A stretch of 64,000 bases of DNA, from positions 558,001-622,000 of the forward strand of contig JANEZZ010002682.1 of the NCBI GenBank assembly GCA_026122225.1, read 5' to 3'. The DNA is from Heloderma charlesbogerti (lineage: Eukaryota > Chordata > Lepidosauria > Squamata > Helodermatidae). The notes under the pieces were generated by a model, which searched no databases, was not told where the DNA came from, and saw nothing but the letters and a program-made list of their open reading frames with translations. Made by a program: the position numbers and the translations under genes. This document shows, in pieces, positions 30,933 through 39,810 of the stretch (its first letter is position 1; the number at the start of each line of letters is the position of its first letter).

Positions 30933-33900
30933 ATGTCTATGTACCTGAAGCATTTCACAGTTGTGGGAGATGACCCCACTCAGTGGAACAATGACTACAA
31001 GAAGTGGGAGGAAGAAGAGATGGAGGAGGAAGGGGAAGGGAAGATGCCAGAGACAGCAATTAAAGTAGACTTGGCACCCAGGCCTCCGACCTTCCGGGAA
31101 ATTATGAAAAAGTTGTTTCAATCGCACAAATTTCAGGTAAGGGGGAAAAGTGTTCACCAGATGTCTGATACTTTGTGCTCTGTTGTCTTGAGTTCTGTTT
31201 CACATATACTGGAGGCTATAGCAAAATCCTAAAAGATGATGCTGTTAAAGTGCTGTACTCAATATGCCAACAAATTTGGAACACTCAACAGTGGCCGCAA
31301 GACTGGAAAAGGTCAGTTTACATTCTAGTTCCAAAGAAGGGCAACGCCAAAGAGTGTTCAAACTACCACACAATTGCACTCATTTCACATGCTAGCAAGG
31401 TTATGCTCAAAATCCTACAAGCTAGGCTTCAGCAGTATGCGAACCAAGAACTACCGGAAGTACAAGCTGGGTTTAGAAGAGGCAGAGGAACTAGAGATCA
31501 AATCGCCAACATTCGCTGGATCATGGAGAAAGCAAGAGAATTCCAGAAAAACATCTATTTCTGCTTCATTGACTACGCTAAAGCCTTTGATTGTGTGGAT
31601 CACAACAAACTGTGGCAAATTCTGAAAGTGATAGGAGTACCAGACCACCTTACCTGTCTCCTGAGAAACCTGTACGAGGGTCAAGAAGTAACAGTAAGAA
31701 CCAGACATGGAACAAGTGATTGGTTCAAAATTGGGAAAGGAGTACGACAAGGCTGCATATTGTCACCCTGCTTATTTAACTTATATGCAGGGTACATCAT
31801 GAGAAACGCCGGGTTGGATGAATCAGAGGTCGGAATTAAGATTGCCGGGAGAATTATCAACAACCTCCGATATGCAGACGATACCACCCTAATGGCAGAA
31901 AGCGAAGAGGATCTAAAGAGCCTCTTGTTGAGGGTGAAAGAGGAGAGTGCAAAAGCTGGTTTAAAACTCAGCATTAAAAAAACTAAGATCATGGCATCTG
32001 GACCCATCACTTCTTGGCATATAGAAGGGGAAGAAATGGAAGTAGTGACAGATGTTATTTTCTTGGGCTCCAAGATCACTGCAGACGGTGACTGTAGCCA
32101 TGAAATTAAAAGACGCTTGCTCCTTGGGAGGAAAGCTATGGCAAACCTAGACAGCATAGTAAGAAGTAGAGACATCACCTTGCTGACAAAGGTCCGTCTA
32201 ATCAAAGCTATGGTTTTCCCAGTAGTAATGTATGGCTGTGAGAGCTGGACTATAAGGAAGGCTGAGCGCCGAAGAATTGATGCTTTCGAACTGTGGTGCT
32301 GGAGACGACTCTTACGAATCCCCTGGACTGCAAGGAGGTCAAATCAGTCAATCCTAAAGGAAATCAACCCTGAGTGCTCATTGGAAGGACAGCTACTGAA
32401 GCTGAAGCTCAAATATTTTGGCCACCTAATGCGAAGAGAAAACTCTCTGGAAAAGACCCTGATGCTGGGAAGGACTGAAGGCAAAAGGAGCAGGGGACGG
32501 CAGAGGATGAGATGGCTAGATAGCCTCACCGATGCAATGAATATGAACTTGAGCATGCTCCGGGAGATAGCACAGGACAGGAAGGACCATGCTATGGTCC
32601 ATGGGGTCACGAAGAGTCAGACACGACTGAATGACTGAACAACATAGCAATGGTCACATGAACATAGGAAGTGGCCTTAGAACAAGTCAGGCTGATTGGT
32701 CCAAGTCGATCTGTCTTCCCCAGTCTGGTGTTCTCCAGATGTGTTGGACTGGAACTCCTGTCCCCCAGCCACCAGGGTTCGGAAGGCAGATCTAGTCCAT
32801 ATCCACTCTGGCTGGCAATCTCTCTAGGGCTTCAGGCAGGGAAGAATTTTCCCCATCCCCTGATACCTGTTTATTTTTAACTGGAGATGATGCTGGGGAT
32901 CAAACCAGGGACCCTTTGCATGCAAAGCAGGTGCTTCACCACTGAGCTCCATCCCTCCTGGTTCAGTTCCCAGATGGGAGACTTCTGGGGAACCCCATGT
33001 AAGAAAGTCAGAAATATATGTGGTCCATCACACCAGAGTTGAAACAGGTTCTCCCAAATGGAGAACACAAGATTGGTTTGCAATTTCTGCAACCCGCCTC
33101 CAAGAGGCTCAGTATGACTTTACGGAGTTCTATGTTTAGCTGCACATGTTCACTTTCAGGTAGCACAGGCTAAAAGATAGTGAGTGTCAGGGTGGACACT
33201 GAGCCCATGGAGTCCCAGAGTAGTTCTGATTCTGAGGAAGAGCAGTCGCTCCTGGGAGAGGAGCGCGCTCCTCTTTCCCAGGGCCAACAGCTGACGGAGA
33301 TTCCTCCCACCAGCATTCCTAGCTTAGAAAGCAGTCCAGGGAGTGACCGAGTGCAGATAGCAGACTTGGTGGATGCGCGACGCCGACGCAGAGAGCGGCG
33401 CCAGATGGAGGGCGCGGAAAGGAGGCGTAGTGCCCGGTTGGCGCGCAAACAACGGCTGCGCCCAGAGGATCCAAGGGAAAAGGGGAGGGACTCTCCCTAG
33501 TCCTTAAGTTCAGGGGTCTGCCAGTAATTCCCTTTCAAACGGGGACCAACTGTTCCAACTTAGGGCATAGGTACTGTGCTGCTCAGTACCTATGCCCTAG
33601 GTACTGAGTACTATGCCCTATGCTCAGAGGGCCGCGGTGGCTTAGTGGTTAAGACGCTGAACTGCAGACTGGAAGGTCGGCAGGGTCAGCAGTTCGAGAC
33701 CCGAGTGCCGCGTGACCGAGTGAGCTCCCATCTTCAGTCCCAGCTTCTGCCAACCTAGCAGTTCGAAAGCAAGAAATTGCAAGTAGATAAATAGGTACCG
33801 CCTCGGCGGGAACGGTAACAGCGTTCCATGCACCTCGGTGTTCAGTCATGCCGGCCACATGACCACGGAAGCGTCTTCGGACAGCGCTGGCTCTTCGGCT

Positions 33901-36900
33901 TAGAAACGGGGATGAGCACAGCACCCTAGAGTCGGACACGACTGGTTGGAGACACCTTTTTACCTTTTTACTGTGCTGCTCAGATCTAGTTGCAAACGGT
34001 ATAGTTGTTAAGTTGTAAAAGAAGAATAAAGCTTTGAAAGGAATCGCTTTGTCTGTGTCTGGACTTGGCTACTGGATTAGACTGAGAGAGGCCTCCAAGG
34101 AGCCCTTGACAGCGAGCTGCTCATGGCCAGGTCATTATCTCTTTTCAAGCAGGGGTATTTGACTCTAGGTCTTACCACTCCAGATCTAACACCACACTGG
34201 GGCTTTAGATCGTCCTTTGCTGAGCCCCCGGCAAACAGCAGGAAAAACAATACTCAATTGTTTTCGCCTCCAAGTACTTCCTTTGTTTCTTTCACTGCTG
34301 GTGTGTGCTAGTCTTAACTTCCAAGATCTGCTGATTTCAAATAATATTTGGGTTTTGGTTCTTTTTTCCTCTTCATTCTAGATCTTGGTTGTCTGCCTAG
34401 TTATCTTGGATGCTGTGTTGGTCCTTGGGGAATTGCTTTTGGATTTGAAAATCATCCATCCTGACAAAGAAGAGATTGCACCCAAGGTAAAAGGGGTGGG
34501 CAGGAGGGGCTTAGAGGGGAATCTCTATGCCAGCCTTCCCCCAACCTGGTGCCCTCCACATGTTTAACTACAACTCCCATTATCCCCAGCCAGCACGCTC
34601 TATGCTTATGTTCAGTGCAGTACTGCAATTCTGTGGAGGTGCAGAATGTGACTGTGGGCACAGTATTCAGCTTCCAAAGAATCTCAACATTTCATTCTTT
34701 AAAAAAGGAAAGCAAGTTTCTAGCCCTTAATGCAGGAATGGGGAATGTATTGCTCTCCAGATGCTGCTGGACTGCAACTTGCATCAGCCCTAGGCAGCAT
34801 AGCCAATGGGTGAGCAATTATGGGAGCTGCAGACCAACATCTGTATAACCACAGATTCCCTTCCCTGCCATAACGCATGCAAAGATAAGCATGAAGGGGG
34901 AATGTGCAGTTCTTGCCAAAAACTGAGAAACCACAGAGGTGGCTGATCATTTTTCAGTGGTTGTGGAAGGCAGCTTAAGTGCCCTTCCCCCTTCTGCCAA
35001 ATCGGGGGAAATGCAAAAGAAAGAGAAATGCAAAGTTGCATCAAGTTGTTTACAAATGGCAGAATTTAATTGCCTGGGTGCAAAAGTGTGGCGCGTATGT
35101 GCGTGCGCACACATACACACACATCCGATCTTGTGTTCTTCCTGCGCATAGAAAAAATGGAAAGGGGTGTGTGACCCATCCCATAGTTCCTGCAGAAGAC
35201 TCTGTCATGTGGCTTGTGGGGTATTAATGTCTGCATTGCTCTGTTGGCACCCCCCAGGTCTTCCACTACTTGAGCCTTTCCATTTTAACGCTCTTTCTGG
35301 TGGAAGTCAGCTTCAAACTCTTTGCCTACCGCCTGGAGTTCTTCCACCACAAGTTTGAGGTCCTGGATGCTGTTGTTGTCATCATCTCATTCGTTCTCGA
35401 CATCGTTCTCTTGTTCCGGGAGCACGAGTTCGAAGCGCTTGGATTGCTGATCCTTCTCAGACTGTGGCGAGTGGCCAGAATTATAAATGGCAAGTCTTTG
35501 AAAATTGGATGTATCTAAGCCTGTAACCATGTGCCAGATTGCTTAATGTGTGCAGTTTATCCAAGTTACATTCTATGTCTGTGAATTATCTCTCTTCTTA
35601 AACCAGTCGATCCTCTCCTCCCAACCACTTTAATTTCTCAACTCCTTTGGCTCTCTACTCCTTTAGCATCTTTTCCCCCACCCCACCCCTGATTTCACCT
35701 GTTCTGCCCTCTCCACTCCATACGTCCTTCAGGCATATGTCCTTCCATACGTCCTACTGAGCATATGTTTGCACATATGCGTCCTTCTGATAAAGCCCAT
35801 TGGTCAATGCATGACCCTCTGGAAGCCCTGAATCCTTGTGTTAAGAAGAGTATTTGAACCTTTTGAGAACCAATGGAAAGGACTGGACTTGAAAGTGGGA
35901 AGCCTTGATTCAGCCATCTCTGCAACATCACGTACCTCAGCTGTCCATTCTCCTATCTGTAAAATGGGTCAAAAGGTGACATACCTAGCAGGCTAGATGT
36001 GCAAATAATTGTTATAAAGTTCCCGTGAAACAACTACAGAAGGGATCATTGGGGTTTGACTGAAAGGCCTTAATAATTTCTTCTCCTTATTCATCTGCAG
36101 GAATAATCTTGTCAGTGAAGACACGATCTGAGCAACAGATGTCCAAACTGAAACAAGCCAACCTGCAGCTCACTGTAAAGGTCGAACAGCTGGAAAGCAG
36201 CTGTGCAGAGAAGGTAAGGCCATCCCTTCAGCAGCATAGGTGGTGAACCTGCTACATTTAGGTGTGACTGATGCGTTGGGTATGAAACTAATGGCACTTA
36301 AGCCAGTCACAACTAATTTGTTCCATTTGGTTTCAGTGGAAATTAATGACAAACTTTTAATTGCATTATCCAAACTCCTCTCCCCTTATGAGCACCACAG
36401 AGCCCTCATTTTCCTACAGTATGAAGTGCAGCAGGGGACAAACAAGGCAAGGAATGGAGTAGTGCAAATGATACCGTGAGCGTGCAAGCATAAAATAGTA
36501 CGGATGGGAAAAAAAGGCCCTATGAAGACAGACTGAGGGAGCTGGGCCTGTTTAGCCTTGAGAAGACTGAGGGGAGATAGGATAGCGCTCTTCAAGTCCT
36601 TGAAAGGCTGTCACAGAGAGGAAGGCCAGGATCAGTTCTTGATCATCCCAGAGTGCAGGACACAGAATAATAGGCTCAAGTGACAGGAAGCCAGATTCTG
36701 GCTGAACATCAGAAAAACTTCCTATTAGAGCAGTACGACAATGGAACCAATTCCCTGGGGAGGCGGTGGGCTCTCCCACACTGGAGGCCTTCAAGACAAG
36801 GCTGGACAGCCATCTGTCGGGGATGCTCTGACTTGGATTCCTGCATTAAGCAGGGGGTTGGACTCGATGGCCATGTAGGCCCCTTCCAACCCTCCTATTC

Positions 36901-38204
36901 TATGATTCTATGTTGGGATTTTTTTAGTGAGAGGTGAGTCAAGAGCCCCTAATTAACCTGGGGTCATCCCCCCCCCCCCCCCGGCAACTCCTTAATTTAG
37001 GTTATATACGCAGATTCCTTTAGGGCAGGGGTGTTGAACCTCTTTCAACACAAAGGCCAAATGCAGTTTCAGAGCGCTTGGGGGCTGGATTCCAGTGGTG
37101 GGTGGAACGGAATGTGAAAGGAGGCAGGGCCAAAATACCAGCATATTATAATTTAAAGCTCTTCCTGCCAGTAACTGAGCCTTAGAGGAGGCAATTCAAC
37201 CTTTAGAATGGGGAAAAAACATGCAAAAGCCAGGAAGCCACCATTTCAGCAGGAAGGGGAGCCTGGTCATCTAGGGGAGCCTGGAGGGCTGGATTTGGCC
37301 CATGGGAGTGAGGTTCACACCTCTTTAAGATAACTGGTGAAACAAGCTTTTTGTTGCATAACAGGCAGGTTTTCTGAAATGCAGTATGGTTCTAAGCCAG
37401 GTGTGTCTCACGATGTGCAATAAGCGCTTCATCTCTAGAGAAAGGGCAGGGAGTGGAGCTGATACACTCTGGTATTGCGTCTTTTTGTGCCCAAGGAAAT
37501 GGGCTGGAGTCATGGGGTAACCACTGTGAATCTACCACATTGGGTATTTTTGAGTTGTATAGAACAATCAAGCTGCCTCAATTGAACTGGGCTACAGTTA
37601 CGCTGCAGAGCGTAAATGGGGCAGGTGGGTGATGCAGGCAGTCAAAGCAAGCATGTTACTTGTTCTCGATTGCAGCATACAAGCTTAGAAAGGGGCCGTG
37701 GCTCTGTGGTGGAGCCCCTGCTTTGCATGCAGAAGGTCCCAGGTTCAATCCCTGACTTCTCCGGGGGGACAAGGAAAGACTCCTGCCTGAAACCCTGGAG
37801 AGCTATTGCTGCCAGTCAGTGTCGACAATACTGGGATTGATGGACCAAGGGTCTGACTCCATAGAAGGCAGCTTCCGATGTTCCTAAAGGAAGGGTGTGT
37901 ACATTTTAATCTAAGGCTGTGCATTTATGTAGATTAATCTGCCTAGGCTGGTTTTCTGTTTTATATAATCTTAGGTGTTTGAAAAGCTGTTTGACCAGAG
38001 GTCATTACAAACCCCCTAACATTTGACATTTTGTTAAGCTTTGCTTTCCCCCCCCAAAAAGCATCTCAAGGCTGGGGAAAGGACTGGAAGACCAAGTCGT
38101 GAGGGTTGCAGGAAACTAACATGTTTCTTGTCCAACAGGAGCTAGAAATTGAAAGGCTTAACAACCTTTTGAAGCAACATGGGCTTCTCAGCCAGCCTAG
38201 ATAG
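30933..38204 (+). CDS. HVCN1: Voltage-gated proton channel Hv1, complete coding region in five exons
   Basis: Voltage-sensor-only proton channel that extrudes H+ and supports phagocyte oxidative burst. Coding exons: 30933-31136, 34382-34486, 35258-35489, 36101-36213, 38139-38204; 239 residues. The N terminus (HFTVVGDD, then an acidic Glu-rich run) matches the human short form starting at Met21 of the 273-residue protein. An in-frame TAA at 30921-30923 supports this ATG if the exon begins upstream of it. S1 has the selectivity Asp (VILD, residue 78; human D112) and E85. Zinc-site histidines are His106 (VFHY) and His159 (REHEFEALG). S4 is [10 protein letters not shown] with Arg171, 174 and 177 (human R205, R208, R211). 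The C-terminal coiled coil is present, including the dimer Cys in SSCAEKE (human C249). Intron 3 uses a GC donor. The 5' non-coding exon(s) were not located. Confidence 0.97.
31208..32644 (+). mobile_element. BovB (RTE-class LINE), 5'-truncated copy with a long open reverse-transcriptase frame
   Basis: The open frame runs uninterrupted to a stop at 32636-32638; BovB similarity begins at about 31208 ([11 protein letters not shown]). Reverse transcriptase motifs in order: [52 protein letters not shown] (catalytic YADD), [18 protein letters not shown], then the C-terminal region with [13 protein letters not shown] and WCWRRLLR. The 3' end is the BovB signature near 32610-32640. It lies in HVCN1 intron 1, in the gene's direction but a different frame, starting only about 70 bp after the exon 1 donor. 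No endonuclease domain, so this copy alone cannot move. Confidence 0.95.
32655..32960 (-). repeat. tRNA-Ala-type SINE, reversed, with half a MITE inside
   Basis: Ends in 'gatcaaaccagggacccttt' and 'gcaaagcaggtgcttcacca', the inverted B and A boxes. A half copy of hairpin MITE family A ('ctccagatgtgttggactgg') sits at about 32725-32780. Confidence 0.7.
33207..33500 (+). other. Open reading frame inside the solo LTR (97 codons)
   Basis: ATG at 33207 to a stop ending at 33500. The predicted peptide is Ser/Glu-rich at the N terminus (SSSDSEEEQ, residues 4-12) and strongly basic later ([20 protein letters not shown], about residues 57-76), so it has a two-charge-block layout with a possible nuclear-localisation-like stretch. 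I recognise no family. It may be real LTR-encoded protein, the tail of an upstream element gene captured in the LTR, or chance in GC-rich sequence. Confidence 0.4.
33587..33968 (+). mobile_element. Sauria-type SINE inserted in the LTR, with 15-bp target duplication
   Basis: The tRNA-derived head starts near 33630 ('ggtggcttagtggttaagac' A box; 'gcagttcgagacccgag' B box). The tail has 'catgccggccacatgacc', 'gctcttcggcttagaaac' and the BovB-like 'agtcggacacgactgg'. The 15-mer tactgtgctgctcag occurs at 33572-33586 and 33969-33983, marking the insertion. Between the left copy and the SINE head is about 40 bp of duplicated 'tatgccctaggtactgag'-type filler. Confidence 0.88.
34531..34868. repeat. 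Two family A MITE pieces in HVCN1 intron 2
   Basis: A half copy at about 34531-34600 ('caacctggtgccctccacat') and a diverged near-full copy at 34733-34868 ('ctctccagatgctgctggac' facing 'gggagctgcagaccaacatc'). Confidence 0.65.
35490..36100 (+). other. HVCN1: HVCN1 intron 3 with a GC-AG boundary
   Basis: Exon 3 must end at 35489 (AAT G) to keep the conserved ...[13 protein letters not shown]... reading. The intron then begins GCAAGT, the standard non-canonical GC donor, and ends CTGCAG at 36100. A MIR-like SINE (about 35875-36035) lies within it. Confidence 0.9.
36505..36912 (+). mobile_element. CR1-type LINE 3' end in HVCN1 intron 4
   Basis: Reads from the C-terminal reverse-transcriptase region ('agccttgagaagactgaggg') through 'gggttggactcgatggcca' to the terminal 'ctattctatgattctatg'. 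5'-truncated, same family as 16349-17208. Confidence 0.88.
37024..37325 (+). repeat. Interspersed repeat, family C (copy 3)
   Basis: Fullest copy: 'ggggtgttgaacctctttca', 'gctggattccagtggtgggt', 'caaaataccagcatattata', 'taactgagccttagagga', then 'ggctggatttggcccatggg' and 'gaggttcacacctct'. The end motifs hint at short inverted termini. Confidence 0.7.
37686..37893 (+). repeat. tRNA-Ala-type SINE, clearest copy
   Basis: The head resembles tRNA-Ala: 'tggctctgtggtggagcccc' (A box), TTTGCATGCAG (anticodon region), 'ggtcccaggttcaatccc' (B box). The body has 'cctgaaaccctggagagcta' and ends 'aaggcagcttccgatgttcc'. It has a SINE body, so it is not a tRNA gene. Confidence 0.88.
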
Positions 38205-38451
38205 ATGCCTGGCTGCCCAGACTGGGGCAGAACCGTCCACGGAGTAAGTTGCAGCACCAAGAAGCTAACTCTTTCCATACTGTGACATTTTGAAAATATC
38301 CTTTTGTATATTCTCTGCATTGTCGATAGAAATCTTCTTCCCTATTATTCTTTGAGATTCAGTGTTGTAAAACAGTCCACAAACTGGAAAACCAATTATT
38401 CCAATCTTTAATTGTACAGCTGTACAGTTTTAAAAAAAGCAAAAAATATTT

Positions 38452-38457
38452 AATAAA
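38452..38457 (+). promoter_or_regulatory. HVCN1: HVCN1 poly(A) signal (AATAAA)
   Basis: AATAAA about 250 bases after the HVCN1 stop, in A/T-rich sequence; no stronger candidate nearby. The 3' UTR is then about 38205-38475. Confidence 0.7.
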
Positions 38458-38475
38458 ACCAGATCTGTATAACAG

Positions 38476-39536
38476 GATGGCATTAATTGTTTCACAATGT
38501 TGCAAGTCACAACTGTAGTACCAAGAGGAGGTCTGCAATGCAAAGAGAGGAAACAAATATGTTTGGGAGGGCAGCAGCTTTCTCCAAATATCCTACCACT
38601 AATTTTGGCTTTCTTCTCCCTTAGACTTTCTGATGTACACTGCATTTGCTGTCCAGAAGTAACTGCTGACCACTCTCTCACTTTGACTCTTCACTATCCT
38701 ATCCATCCACTCCACACACTCTCCCTGCCTCTTGCCCACCCCCAATCCCAGCAATCAGGATTTGAAAAAAGCTTCCAGTGGCACCAAATGGAAGTTTGTT
38801 TTTAAAAGCCAAATTGCCAGGGTGGAGGTGGGGAGTGCAACACATGGGGAGAGGAGATTTTACAGAATGGGAAAGTGCTTTGTAAATACTGAGTTTGCCA
38901 AACTGTCAAAGCTAGTCTTTCCTGTCCCCACCTCCAGCCCCAACCCAGCCCCAGCAAAGCCCTCATGGGATGAAGCTGGTAGCTAAGAAATTATGTTTCC
39001 AGCTACATGAAATGGATGAAGCAGTGTTTGATAACAAGCTGTCTCTTTTTCAAGCAGAGAGAATTGAAGTGAAGACTGGAATTTGGTGTAATAGTCTGAA
39101 GAATGGTAAAGAGGGAAAAACCAATCCAGAAAAAATATCCAGCACATACTGCAACCTAACTGGGGTGGGGGAACTGGAGCTTCGCAGTAGGGGATTATGG
39201 TCATCCTGGCCTAAGGTGCCTTCCTTTACGATTCCCTGCACTTCAGAATACAGTGACTGTTCCCACATTTCAAGGGTAAGGAGGGACGGCTGTGCTGCAG
39301 CTGTCAAGGAAAAACAATTTGAGCAGAGACACCTAGGACCAAGAAATGTTGAGCTCTCCTGCACAATACTTCCATGGTTCCATAGAAAAAACCTGTGTCT
39401 GGCTGCATTTGGTTGTGCCACCCTCCTATCTCCCTTTCTCTCTTTCTGTGATGGCTGATGAAAGAGCTTGGTTGATGAAGCTGAGAGCTGGAGCTGTCGT
39501 TTCCCTTCACCCAACTCAGCCAAGGCCCATCTTGGC
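38476..39536. other. Short intergenic gap between converging HVCN1 and TCTN1
   Basis: About 1.1 kb between the two poly(A) signals. No exon or clear transposon. Open frames on both strands (38497-39458, 39050-39622) overlap one another and match nothing I know. Confidence 0.6.
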
Positions 39537-39542
39537 TTTATT
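39537..39542 (-). promoter_or_regulatory. TCTN1: Candidate TCTN1 poly(A) signal (AATAAA on minus strand)
   Basis: TTTATT on the plus strand, about 270 bases past the TCTN1 stop. It is the first good AATAAA after the stop. Confidence 0.55.
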
Positions 39543-39555
39543 TGGGATCCCTCCC

Positions 39556-39557
<2 letters not shown>

Positions 39558-39596
<39 letters not shown>

Positions 39597-39630
39597 TCTC
39601 CCTCCCTCTCTCTCTCTCTCACTCACTCAC
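39558..39630. repeat. (TC)n microsatellite in the TCTN1 3' UTR
   Basis: About 70 bases of nearly pure TC/CTCA repeat, between the TCTN1 stop and its candidate poly(A) signal, so the transcript would read (GA)n. Confidence 0.9.
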
Positions 39631-39810
39631 TCTGCTTTGACACTGTCAGAAGCACATGTGGCAATGATCCTGGGATCAGCTCATCTTCTTTGTGCAACAA
39701 ACATCCTTATCAATCCCACTGGAATGCTAGCTTGAAAAATGTTTCTCCTATCTTTAAAATAAAGAAAAGGGGGGAAAAGCAGGGTGCCTCCCTCTGACTC
39801 AACACTTACT

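Larger units (their letters stand above)
33185..34111 (+). mobile_element. Solo LTR with a nested SINE
   Basis: Starts TGTCAGGG and ends CTTGACA, giving the TGTCA...TGACA inverted ends of an LTR. The 5-bp flanks are gtgag and gcgag (4 of 5 match), consistent with an old target duplication. An AATAAA at 34025-34030 fits the R region. No internal retroelement genes follow, so this is a solo LTR. Without the SINE (33587-33968 plus one target copy) it is about 530 bp. It lies in HVCN1 intron 1, in the sense direction, ending 270 bp before exon 2. The superfamily (ERV or Gypsy) is undecided. Confidence 0.75.

Noticed and set aside
31451..32205. Long minus-strand frames in HVCN1 intron 1
   Set aside because: They are shadows of the BovB reverse-transcriptase frame on the opposite strand.
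35492..35496. GT donor just after the HVCN1 exon 3 end
   Set aside because: It would shift the frame and destroy the conserved linker into the coiled coil; the GC donor two codons earlier does not.
37686..37760. A tRNA-Ala gene
   Set aside because: The A and B boxes are mutated and the sequence continues into a SINE body with the same ending as other copies in the window.
39346..39797. Ser/Leu-rich plus-strand frames of over 100 codons
   Set aside because: They are translations of the (TC)n microsatellite and its flanks.
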